Assembly (NCBI RefSeq): GCF_019679475.1
Contig: NZ_JAIEZP010000001.1
Span: forward strand, 434,001 to 498,000
From: Hyphomonas sediminis
Lineage (GTDB): Bacteria; Pseudomonadota; Alphaproteobacteria; Caulobacterales; Hyphomonadaceae
Direction of reading: 5' to 3'
Length of the DNA stretch: 64,000 bases
Part shown: positions 52,614 through 60,831 of the stretch, piece after piece
How the letters are laid out: each line of letters starts with the position of its first letter
How positions within the stretch are numbered: the first letter of the stretch is position 1
Made by a program: the position numbers and the translations under genes
Notes under the pieces: generated by a model
Told to the model about the DNA's origin: nothing
What the model saw: only the letters and a program-made list of their open reading frames with translations
Databases searched by the model: none

Positions 52614-54100
52614 GCAGCGCCCGCTACGGCGCCCGGCCGCCCGGTCCAGCGAAGCGCGAGACGGCGCAAGGCTTCCGCGTCGAGCGGCTTGGCGGCGACA
52701 CCATCTGCGCCCGCCTCCCGCGCCCGGCGTTCGATCTCGGGATTGATCTCCGCAGACACGGCAATCACCGGTCGGTCAAATCCGCCGGCCCGAAGACGGC
52801 GCATGGCTTCAAATCCATCCATGACCGGCATTCTCAGGTCCATCAGCACCAGGTCCGGCTCCATCCGCTCAGTTGCTTCGAGGGCTTCGCTGCCCGTTGC
52901 CGCAACTGTTACGGTAAATCCTGCCGATTCCAAGGCGCGCCGTGCAATCAGCGCATTAACGGGATTGTCATCCGCGATCAGCACGCGGCCCACCCCGGCA
53001 GAGGCCTCAACCTCGTCAATTGCATCACGTCCGGCCCGGGCGAGTTGGATGCGTTCGGCCACAGAGGTCATCCGCAACGGGCGCACGAGCCAACCGATAC
53101 AGCCGAGCGCGCGGAACCGCGAAATTGCGCCACGATCTTCCGGCCGCAGCACGACCAGGGAAGGCACACGTCCCGCCATCGCCGCGACCGCCGCTTCGGG
53201 CAGATCGGCCCCGATCAGCAACATGTCGATCCCGTCGGGAAGCTGCCCGGTCGCCATATCCACCTGAAGCGCTTCAGCTCCCATCGCCGCCAACCCGGCT
53301 GAAAGCGAAAGGCCCGTTCCGGGCGGAAGGCCCGCAAGCCCGACCCGTCCTCCGATCAGCGGCAGCGGATCAGCCGGCGGCTTGGAAGAGCGCTCCAGCG
53401 GCAGGTAGACGCTGAAACACGCGCCTTCCCCTGGCGCCGAGGTGACTTCAATACGCCCGCCCAGAAGGTCTGTCAGGCGCTTTACGATAGCCAGCCCGAG
53501 GCCAACCCCGCCATCACGGTACGCGTCCCCTGCAGCGGTCTGCCGGAAGGCATCAAACAGGCGGGCCTGATCGGCCGGGGCGATGCCTGGGCCAGTGTCG
53601 CGGATGTGGAAGGCAAGCCCCTCCCCTATCGCCACTGCATCAACAAGCACAGCGCCGCGCGTCGTAAACTTAAGGGCGTTACCAACGAGATTGAACAGGA
53701 TCTGCCGGATGCGGCCTGCATCCCCCATGAATGATGGCATTGGCGTCGGCAAAGCGCGCACGGCAAGGTCCAACCCAGCCGCATGGGCCCGCGGGCTCAG
53801 CAGTTCGATCACCTCGCCGCAGAGCCGCGCCGGGCAGAAATTCTCCGCCTCGATCTCAACTGCGGACGCGTCCAGCCGTGCATAGTCCAGAACGTTGTTC
53901 AGGAGATCGAGCAGACGGGCGCCGGACAGTCGGATCGTCTCGGCATATTCGCGCTGCGCCGGCGACAGCTCCGTCTCAAGCAACAGCGAAACCGTGCCGA
54001 GAATTCCGTTCAGCGGCGTGCGGATTTCATGGCTGGCTGTCGCCAGAAAGGTTTGCTGAGGCGACTCGGGCGCCGGCATGCGTGAAGAATCCTGTGTCAT
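52610..54100 (-). CDS. cytoplasmic hybrid histidine kinase with pseudo-receiver and receiver
   Basis: A 496-residue soluble hybrid kinase. HisKA domain with His24 in ATASHEIRTPLNG, then HATPase (N box FNLVGNALKF, G1 DTGPGIAP, G2 DGGVGLGLAIVKRL). Next is a degenerate receiver (about 245-355), in which the Asp position is Gly (MLLIGADLP). Last is a complete receiver (about 365-485) with phosphoacceptor Asp near 419 in DLVLMDLRMPVMDG and Lys in AKPLDAEAL. There is no PAS or membrane sensor segment, so an input must come from a partner. It is coupled to an AmpG-like permease by ATGA overlap. Output likely goes through an Hpt protein. Confidence 0.92.
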   Translation of the reverse strand: MTQDSSRMPAPESPQQTFLATASHEIRTPLNGILGTVSLLLETELSPAQREYAETIRLSGARLLDLLNNVLDYARLDASAVEIEAENFCPARLCGEVIELLSPRAHAAGLDLAVRALPTPMPSFMGDAGRIRQILFNLVGNALKFTTRGAVLVDAVAIGEGLAFHIRDTGPGIAPADQARLFDAFRQTAAGDAYRDGGVGLGLAIVKRLTDLLGGRIEVTSAPGEGACFSVYLPLERSSKPPADPLPLIGGRVGLAGLPPGTGLSLSAGLAAMGAEALQVDMATGQLPDGIDMLLIGADLPEAAVAAMAGRVPSLVVLRPEDRGAISRFRALGCIGWLVRPLRMTSVAERIQLARAGRDAIDEVEASAGVGRVLIADDNPVNALIARRALESAGFTVTVAATGSEALEATERMEPDLVLMDLRMPVMDGFEAMRRLRAGGFDRPVIAVSAEINPEIERRAREAGADGVAAKPLDAEALRRLALRWTGRPGAVAGAA

Positions 54101-54120
54101 GGCGCCGGAGCCTATCGCAA

Positions 54121-54140
54121 AGGCTTAAGAAGAGGCTTAA
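54121..54140. promoter_or_regulatory. direct repeat AGGCTTAA, 12-bp period, upstream of the hybrid kinase
   Basis: AGGCTTAA occurs at 54121-54128 and 54133-54140, giving TTAA-N8-TTAAC, one base longer than the CtrA spacer. It lies between comM and the kinase start in a 61-bp gap. A CtrA-like role is possible but the spacing is off; the repeat itself is certain. Confidence 0.3.
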
Positions 54141-54161
54141 CCGCCACACCGTCGGCCTAAC

Positions 54162-55709
54162 CTATCGGGCAAGCGCCCCTTCGCCCGGACGGGATACTTC
54201 GCTGGCGGGGCGATGACGGTAACTCAACGCTTCAGCCAGATGCACGCGCCGCACATTCTCAGCGCCATCAAGATCGGCAATTGTTCGGGCCACTTTGAGC
54301 ACGCGCGTGTAACCGCGCGCCGTCAGACGCAGCTTTTCCGCCGCCTCCGACAGGAGCGCAGCGCCGGCGGCATCAGGCTGGATCATCCGGTCAAGTGCGC
54401 CGGAGGGAATATCGGCATTGACCGGCCGCAATCCTTTCTCACCTACCTCCGACAGCCGCTCTGTCTGAATCTCCCGCGCCCTCGCCACGCGCGCGCGCAC
54501 TTCAGCGGTGCCTTCCGGCGGCGCAGGCAGGGACAGGTCAACCGCCGTCACCGGCGGCGTTTCATAGAAGAGGTCGATCCGATCGAGGAAGGGTCCGGAA
54601 ATCCGCGCTTGATAATCGGCTGCGCAGCGCGGCCCCCTGGCGCAGGCCGCCGCCCCGGTTCCGCCACCACACCGGCAAGGGTTCATCGCCGCAACCAGCT
54701 GGAAGCGCGCAGGGTACCTCACATGCCGGTTTGCCCGTGCAATCATCGCCTCGCCTGCTTCCAATGGTTGGCGCAGGCTGTCGAGCACCGAGCCAGAAAA
54801 CTCCGGCAACTCGTCTAGAAACAGAACGCCGTGATGGGCCAGCGAGACTTCGCCAGGCTTTGCCTTGATACCCCCGCCCACAAGGGCCGCCATTGAGGCC
54901 GAATGGTGCGGCGCGCGGAACGGCCGGCTGCGCGAGAGACGCCCCCTCTGCAATAGTCCGGCAACTGACTGAATTTGGGAGACCTCCAGCAACTCCCGCG
55001 CTGAAAGCGGTGGCAGGATACCGGGGAGACGCTGCGCAAGCATCGATTTTCCCGATCCGGGTGGGCCACAGAAAAGAAGGTTGTGTCCACCCGCCGCCGC
55101 AATTTCCAGAACGCGCTTGGCGCCCTCCTGCCCTTTTACATCGCGCAGGTCCGGCCCAGTCTCTGTCTCGTCGAGTTCGCCTTTCTCCGGGGGCCGCAAT
55201 ACGGCGCGGCCAGAGAAGTGATTGACCAGTGAAATCAGGCTGGGCGCGGCTAAAACGTCCCCGCCCGACCAGGCTGCTTCCGTGCCGCCTGCGGCAGGGC
55301 AGATCAGGCTGAGCCCCATCGCTTCGGCAGCCATCGCTGCCGGGAGGACGCCCGCTGTTTCTCCAAGCCGGCCATCCAGTGACAACTCTCCGATCGCTGC
55401 GTATCGCTCCAGCTGATCCTGCGGAATGATTCCCAGGATGGCGAGGAGCGCAAGTGCAATCGCCAGATCGTAATGGCTGCCCTCCTTGGGCAGGTCCGCG
55501 GGCGCAAGGTTGACGATCACCCGTTTGGGCGGCAGCGCCAAACCGAGCGACATCAGCGCCGCGCGCACGCGCTCCCGGCTTTCGCCAACCGCCTTGTCAG
55601 GCAGGCCGACCACCTGGAACGCCGGGTTACCGCCTACCAGCTGCACCTGTACATCGACAGGCTGGGCTTCGACCCCCTCAAAGGCAAAGGTTGTTACCCG
55701 GCTGACCAT
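54162..55709 (-). CDS. comM: ComM/YifB-family Mg-chelatase-like AAA ATPase
   Basis: A 515-residue AAA+ helicase of the ComM/YifB family, which helps branch migration during natural transformation. The N-terminal Lon-like S5 fold starts MVSRVTTFAFEGVEAQPVDV; Walker A CGPPGSGKSMLAQRLPGILP is near residue 213, Walker B VLFLDELPEFSGSVLDSL, and a four-Cys region (CRCGGGTGAAAC, CARGPRC) is near 350. ATG 55709 (seven bases after GGGGAG) is better than 55724. An alphaproteobacterial SOS box lies 49 bases upstream, so DNA damage control is likely. It follows dusA on the same strand. Confidence 0.94.
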   Translation of the reverse strand: MVSRVTTFAFEGVEAQPVDVQVQLVGGNPAFQVVGLPDKAVGESRERVRAALMSLGLALPPKRVIVNLAPADLPKEGSHYDLAIALALLAILGIIPQDQLERYAAIGELSLDGRLGETAGVLPAAMAAEAMGLSLICPAAGGTEAAWSGGDVLAAPSLISLVNHFSGRAVLRPPEKGELDETETGPDLRDVKGQEGAKRVLEIAAAGGHNLLFCGPPGSGKSMLAQRLPGILPPLSARELLEVSQIQSVAGLLQRGRLSRSRPFRAPHHSASMAALVGGGIKAKPGEVSLAHHGVLFLDELPEFSGSVLDSLRQPLEAGEAMIARANRHVRYPARFQLVAAMNPCRCGGGTGAAACARGPRCAADYQARISGPFLDRIDLFYETPPVTAVDLSLPAPPEGTAEVRARVARAREIQTERLSEVGEKGLRPVNADIPSGALDRMIQPDAAGAALLSEAAEKLRLTARGYTRVLKVARTIADLDGAENVRRVHLAEALSYRHRPASEVSRPGEGALAR

Positions 55710-55757
55710 TCCCGCGCTCCCCATCTCCCAACAGGGAAATCGTTAACACGCGAATAC

Positions 55758-55772
55758 GAACAAATAAAGAAC
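55758..55772 (-). promoter_or_regulatory. LexA (SOS) box of comM
   Basis: On the minus strand GTTC, seven bases, GTTC: an exact match to the alphaproteobacterial LexA box GTTC-N7-GTTC. It lies 49 bases before the comM start and five bases after the dusA stop, in a locally A/T-rich stretch. LexA control of comM is reported in other alphaproteobacteria, which supports it. Confidence 0.75.
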
Positions 55773-55776
55773 AAAT

Positions 55777-56763
55777 TTAACCGGCGGGCGCAGCTGCCTC
55801 AACCGATCCGAGCGCGGCCCGCAGCACGTCGAGCCCCGCGCCTTTCTTCACGCCCAGCTCCGAAAGTGTCCGCCGCCACTGCCGGGCGCCAGGTTTGCCG
55901 GCAAACAGGCCGAGCATATGCCGCGTCATGGCATGCAGATTTGTGCCTTCTGCCAACCGCGCTGCAATGTAAGGCTCATACGCGCGCACCGCGTCGCCCG
56001 GCTCCACGATGCTTCCCTCGCCAAAGAGTTCCGCATCGACATGGCCGAGCAGGTCCGGCGTCTGATAGGCCGCGCGGCCAAGCATCACGCCGTCAAATCC
56101 ACCAAGATGCTCCCGGCACTGATCGATGGTTGAAATGCCACCATTGAGGATGATCGTGAGGTCCGGACGCGCGGCTTTCAATTCGGCGACCAGCCCGTAA
56201 TCAAGTGGCGGTATCTCCCGGTTCTCCTTGGGGCTGAGGCCCTTCAGCCAGGCTTTGCGAGCATGCACCGTGAATACAGAGCAACCTGCCGCAGAGACTT
56301 TGTCGATGAAGGTAAACAGGGTCTCTCGCGCGGGAAGATCATCGATTGCAATACGGTTCTTCACTGTCACCGGAATGGAGACGGCATTTCGCATTGCCGC
56401 GACACAGTCAGCCACCAGATCGGGCTCCGCCATCAGGCAGGCACCAAACGCGCCCGATTGAACCCGATCGGAAGGGCAGCCGCAATTGAGGTTCACTTCA
56501 TCATAGCCAAAGCCTTCAGCGATCCGCGCGGCCTCGGCAAGCTTTGCTGGATCCGAGCCGCCCAGCTGCAGCACCAGCGGATGCTCCCGCTCATCATAAC
56601 CGATCAGCCGCGCGCGATCTCCGTGAATCACGGCGTCTGCCGTCACCATTTCGGTCCAAAGCAGCGCCCGCTTCGACAGCACACGGTGAAACGCCCGGCA
56701 ATGCCGGTCCGTCCAATCCATCATCGGCGCGACGGAGAATCTGTAATCGATCATCTTCTGCAT
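55777..56763 (-). CDS. dusA: tRNA-dihydrouridine synthase DusA
   Basis: A 328-residue FMN enzyme reducing uridines in the D loop of tRNA. The N-terminal RFSVAPMMDWTDRHCRAFHR and the KRALLWTEMVTADAVIHGD stretch are DusA-specific. The catalytic Cys is in VNLNCGCPSDRVQSGAFGAC, and the FMN phosphate region is LNGGISTIDQCREHLGGFDG with VMLGRAAYQ. The C-terminal helical domain contains ARQWRRTLSELGVKKG. It precedes comM on the same strand, but the SOS box suggests comM has its own promoter. Confidence 0.96.
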   Translation of the reverse strand: MQKMIDYRFSVAPMMDWTDRHCRAFHRVLSKRALLWTEMVTADAVIHGDRARLIGYDEREHPLVLQLGGSDPAKLAEAARIAEGFGYDEVNLNCGCPSDRVQSGAFGACLMAEPDLVADCVAAMRNAVSIPVTVKNRIAIDDLPARETLFTFIDKVSAAGCSVFTVHARKAWLKGLSPKENREIPPLDYGLVAELKAARPDLTIILNGGISTIDQCREHLGGFDGVMLGRAAYQTPDLLGHVDAELFGEGSIVEPGDAVRAYEPYIAARLAEGTNLHAMTRHMLGLFAGKPGARQWRRTLSELGVKKGAGLDVLRAALGSVEAAAPAG

Positions 56764-56899
56764 ACCGGTGCCTGCCCGTCCGCGGTGCCGGAATGCCGGC
56801 GCCCGTGCGCACCCATCTCCTCACCCGCCTTCAGGATCAAGCCTTTCTGAGCATTTGGGGCGGGTCTTATCCCGTTCAATCGCCCAAACCCAACCCTTG

Positions 56900-58315
56900 T
56901 CAGCCTGCCAGAGCGAAGCCCCGTTGCGGCGTCAGGCCGTTCAGCGTCTCGCGCAGGTCACTGCCATCGGCCGCTTCAGGCGTCTGCACCAGAACGATCC
57001 GCGCCGGGCGCCCATCCAGCCCCAGGATCACACGTCCCCGCTCCAGAACAATGGCCCAGAGGCCGGAAGGCAACCGGATGCGGATGCGATGTTCGATATC
57101 CTGCTGCGCCCCATCCAGCATCGCCTGATAGGTCTCGCGCGCAGCGTCCTGATCGTCCGGATGGATCCGGGCAATCCATTCAAATACATCCTCAGAGGCA
57201 GGCTTGTTCCCGCGGGAAAACATCTCGGCCCAACCGTCAGAATAGGACAGGCGTCCATCGGTCACCGACCAGTCGATCACGCCGGCATCCAGCAGATCGC
57301 AGCTTGCCCGAGCTTGAGCCAGCACAAGGAAGGCATCTTCGCTTGCAGTATCTTCGCGGCGCCATTCATTCTGGATCAATGACAAGGCCAGCACGAGCGC
57401 CATCGCCGAAGCGCCAAACAGTGCCATGAACTCCAACCTCCGCGCAGCCATCACGGAGATGAGGGACGGCGCCTCTCCCAAATAGGCAAGCTGCAGCTGA
57501 CCGCCATCCACACCGCGAATTTCCAGCAGCGCCTCGCTCCCACGCAGCGCCGTGCGCCCGGGCGCCGAAACTTCGTCCGCATGCACCGGTCGCCATCCCG
57601 ACGCAGCAACCATCGCCGCGACATCGCCGGCTGAAAATGTACTTGCCACGCCGCCATTCGCCCGCACGATCTCTCCGTCGAGGTTGAGCAATACCGCGCG
57701 CGATCCTTGGCCTGCCGCAGCCCCCGCCTCCAAAGCCGCCTGAAACGCGCTGGCGCGAAGCACGAAGATCAGCGTCTGCCGCTCGCCTCCCACCAGCACG
57801 ATGTCCTTGTAATATGCCGCGCGTTGGCCCGATACCGGAACAAGGTTCAGGCTCAGCAATTCCTGCCCGGCCCTGCGGCTGGATGAAACCGGCGCAATGC
57901 GTCCAGCCGCATCCGCGGGCATCTGTCCGAACACGGATTTCAAAGATCCTTGCGCATCAAGTGTCGCAACGGCCACAACAGGCGACCCCGCCAGCACACG
58001 CGCGACATCCGCCCGCGCCTCGCGTTCCACCTGCGCCGTCCGGCCGTCTTCCAATGTTCCGGCAATTAGCGGCGAAACCCTGTCGGCGGTCGCCTCAATA
58101 CGCGCTAGCTCTGCCTCCGCAGCGATCTGCCCGGTGGCGGCGGCTTCGGCGAGACTGCGCCGCGCTGCACCTGCTTCACTGCGCACGGCCAGCCACACAT
58201 ACAGCACCAGTCCGAGCAGCGCGCCACACAGCGTCATTGCCTGCAGCGCGCGCGCCAACACGGGATCGTCATGCGCCTGCCGCTTTGCTTTGGGGGAGAT
58301 GGAAGTTTCGGTCAT
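56900..58315 (-). CDS. membrane Cache-PAS protein without output domain, fourth gene of the bcs operon
   Basis: A 471-residue protein. A transmembrane helix (about 27-46) leads into a periplasmic region of roughly 250 residues resembling a double Cache sensor (VVAVATLDAQGSLKSVFGQM, YYKDIVLVGGERQTLIFVL). A second helix lies near 298-318, then a cytoplasmic PAS domain (about 345-460: VIDWSVTDGRLSYSDGWAEM, FEWIARIHPDDQDAARETYQ). No GGDEF, EAL, kinase or HTH domain follows; the protein stops shortly after. It begins in an ATGA overlap with bcsC, so it belongs to the cellulose operon. A sensory or adaptor role in controlling synthesis is inference. Confidence 0.78.
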   Translation of the reverse strand: MTETSISPKAKRQAHDDPVLARALQAMTLCGALLGLVLYVWLAVRSEAGAARRSLAEAAATGQIAAEAELARIEATADRVSPLIAGTLEDGRTAQVEREARADVARVLAGSPVVAVATLDAQGSLKSVFGQMPADAAGRIAPVSSSRRAGQELLSLNLVPVSGQRAAYYKDIVLVGGERQTLIFVLRASAFQAALEAGAAAGQGSRAVLLNLDGEIVRANGGVASTFSAGDVAAMVAASGWRPVHADEVSAPGRTALRGSEALLEIRGVDGGQLQLAYLGEAPSLISVMAARRLEFMALFGASAMALVLALSLIQNEWRREDTASEDAFLVLAQARASCDLLDAGVIDWSVTDGRLSYSDGWAEMFSRGNKPASEDVFEWIARIHPDDQDAARETYQAMLDGAQQDIEHRIRIRLPSGLWAIVLERGRVILGLDGRPARIVLVQTPEAADGSDLRETLNGLTPQRGFALAG

Positions 58316-60831
58316 GGTCTGATCCAGGAGCCTGGTGAGAAAGGGTCTGTTGAAAGGTCTGTCGGCACAAGACCTGCGCGGCCACCCGGCACCCAGATGA
58401 AGCCGATACCTGCGCGCAGGTCTTCAAATGCCTTGGAGGCTGTCGCCGAGAGATTCGCAGAAATGATCACCTCGGGGCCGATCCGGTGGGCCAGTGCAAC
58501 ATCGATTGCCCCTGCGACGCCAGAGCTGCGACCACCGCCGAAGCGCGCGCCCCCGCCCGATTCCAGTGGGAACTCAAACGCGCTACCTTCCCGAACGGAT
58601 TCGAATGCAACGGCTGCGTCAGCCTTCACCAGCCAGTCCTTCAGCGGCTCGGTGCGCGCATTGACCGACCAGCCGGCTCGGTGGAACTCCTGCGGGCTGA
58701 AATAGCCGCCATGCCCGGCGCTGAAGAAGTTGGTGTTCCGGTCATAGGCCTGGAACTGATAGAATGGCCCGGTGACGAGATACGCAAAGCCATCCTTCTT
58801 GATCGATTGGCTCGCAGAGACACCGGTTGAAATCATGTCATTGTCCACGACGCCGCGGCCATCCAGGCGTGAGACTGTAACGTCAGCCTGCACCGCGCGG
58901 CCGCTGCCAACATCCAGGCGGCCACGCGCCGACAGGCCCGTTTCCTGAATGCGCCCGGTGTCCCCGCCAGCAAAAGCTAGTGCGCTGTCCGTCCTTGGCC
59001 GGACGAATGCGCGCGCCTCGCCGCTATGCTTTCCGAAGTTCCGCGCCGCGGCGATTTCCCCGGTGACTGCCGTATCCGCTCCGCCACCGATCGGCAACAG
59101 GCCGACGCGCGCTGCAAGGCTCGTCTTCCCTTCCCGGCTCCAGCCAAGATAGGGCGCCGCAAAACTTTCCCGTCCGGCGCCACCGGCCGCGCCCGTATCG
59201 AGCTTGTACAGCGTGAGGCCAATCTCATACCGGCTGACACCGCGCACCATTTCGATAGAAGAAGTCGCCGCATAGCCGGTCAGCCGGTTCTCCCCGCGCG
59301 CGCCATCTTGCTGGCGCATCGAAACCGTCTGCCTGTAGATCGTATGATCAACACCGTCGAGCGCTTCGTATGTGTCTGGCGCCAACGCGCGTGCCGTCAG
59401 ATAGTCGCCCGCATAGAACGCCGTCGCCGCATACTGCGCTTGAACCTTCGCGCCCAGCGGCCCGCCAACAGCCCTGGCAATTGAAGCTGCCGAATCCAGT
59501 GTTCCGGTTTTCTGCGCCGCAAGTGCAAACCCTTCCGCAGACTCATTATCCGGGATCGCAAGGTAGAGCTGACTGAAGCTCGCAGACGCCAGCTCCGCCT
59601 CGCCGTCCTGCAGCGCCGCCCAGGCCATTCGCATCTCCGCCGCGCGCCGAACCGCCGGATAGCCTGCCGCCTGCTGCGCGAGTGCCCGCGCTCCGGCAAA
59701 ATCGCCCGCGTCATAGGCCTGCCCCGCCGCGTCCAGCAAGGCGCCGCCACCAACTGCTTCCGCCTCGGACTTAAGCGCGGGATCCAGCGCCATAGCCCGG
59801 CCAGCAAGATCGACCGCCTGTTTCCAGTTGCCGTCCTTGCGGGCAAGGCGCGCTTCACCCAGATCTGCGCGCGCAGAAAGTGAGGAGAATTCTGCTGCTT
59901 GCGGCGCGCCCGCAATTGCCTGCCTTGCTGCACCGAAGTCTTCTGTGGCAAGCGCTGCTTGCGCGAGGCCGCGCCGGGCGCTTTCGGTTTCTTCCAATGC
60001 AAGCGCTGCTTGAAAATAAACGGCAGATTTCCCGGCATCTTCAGCGAGGAACAACCATCCGGCCTGCGCCAGCACACGCGTATCCGCAGAGTGCTCCGCA
60101 ATCTGCGCTGCGCTGGCCAGATCGCCTGCCGCCTCCGCAGCGACAAAGTGCTGCCAGGCTGCTTCGCGCGCAAGCGCCGAATAGGCCGCCATTATCCCCG
60201 GTTCATTGCTTGCCGCGAGCGCCGGAATGCGCGCCGCTGCTTCAAGCCCGTTTGCATCCAACACGCTCAAAGCCCGCTGAGCCAAAGCGGCAGCCAATTC
60301 CGGCGCACGGCAATTCGTCAGCTCCCGCACATAAAAGTCCTGCAGCGCAGATGGCTCCCCCTGCCCTTCGAGCGCTTCGGCGCGCGCCCAAAGCTGGGAG
60401 GCCGGCTCGCAGACACCCGGCTTTTCCGCCGGCAGGAGGGCCAATGCGCCCGCCCAGTTCTTTGCGCCCAGCGCGTCCTGTATTCTCTGTTGGCGCAGGC
60501 CGGTCGACACATAGCCCGCCAGATCAGCAGGCGCCTGCCAGCCGGGGTGTCGCCCCCGCAGCGCGCTTAACTGGCTTTCCGCAGCGCCCCAGTCCCCGGC
60601 TGCACCCAGCGCCCAGACTGACTCAACATCGGCGCCCGATGGCCCCGGAGATGCCTTCAGAGCTGGCAGGGTGGCCATGTCTGCGATGTCATGCTCTGCG
60701 GCAACCGGTATGCCGATGGAATAGACGCCCTCCCGCCCGGTTTCCGGCGCAGCTTCGGCGTTCATGCCCAGAAGGAGCATGGCGCCAACGCTGACCAGTG
60801 CCGCGTTCAGGAAGGCAGCCGCCTTCTTCAT
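58312..60831 (-). CDS. bcsC: cellulose export protein BcsC-like (outer membrane)
   Basis: A predicted 839-residue exported protein. Signal peptide MKKAAAFLNAALVSVGAMLL, a long TPR-like superhelix (about 60-530, rich in Ala-Leu-Glu repeats), and a C-terminal beta-barrel domain with YQFQAYDRNTNFFSAGHGG and YFSPQEFHRAGWSVNAR, the BcsC hallmark. It would be the periplasmic scaffold and outer-membrane pore. It is shorter than enterobacterial BcsC (about 1150). ATG 60831 makes an ATGA overlap with bcsB. No bcsZ cellulase gene lies between bcsB and bcsC. Confidence 0.88.
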   Translation of the reverse strand: MKKAAAFLNAALVSVGAMLLLGMNAEAAPETGREGVYSIGIPVAAEHDIADMATLPALKASPGPSGADVESVWALGAAGDWGAAESQLSALRGRHPGWQAPADLAGYVSTGLRQQRIQDALGAKNWAGALALLPAEKPGVCEPASQLWARAEALEGQGEPSALQDFYVRELTNCRAPELAAALAQRALSVLDANGLEAAARIPALAASNEPGIMAAYSALAREAAWQHFVAAEAAGDLASAAQIAEHSADTRVLAQAGWLFLAEDAGKSAVYFQAALALEETESARRGLAQAALATEDFGAARQAIAGAPQAAEFSSLSARADLGEARLARKDGNWKQAVDLAGRAMALDPALKSEAEAVGGGALLDAAGQAYDAGDFAGARALAQQAAGYPAVRRAAEMRMAWAALQDGEAELASASFSQLYLAIPDNESAEGFALAAQKTGTLDSAASIARAVGGPLGAKVQAQYAATAFYAGDYLTARALAPDTYEALDGVDHTIYRQTVSMRQQDGARGENRLTGYAATSSIEMVRGVSRYEIGLTLYKLDTGAAGGAGRESFAAPYLGWSREGKTSLAARVGLLPIGGGADTAVTGEIAAARNFGKHSGEARAFVRPRTDSALAFAGGDTGRIQETGLSARGRLDVGSGRAVQADVTVSRLDGRGVVDNDMISTGVSASQSIKKDGFAYLVTGPFYQFQAYDRNTNFFSAGHGGYFSPQEFHRAGWSVNARTEPLKDWLVKADAAVAFESVREGSAFEFPLESGGGARFGGGRSSGVAGAIDVALAHRIGPEVIISANLSATASKAFEDLRAGIGFIWVPGGRAGLVPTDLSTDPFSPGSWIRP

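Noticed and set aside
55741..55756. TTAACACGCGAATA before comM as a CtrA box
   Set aside because: Only one half-site matches and the second half is absent; the adjacent LexA box explains the region better.
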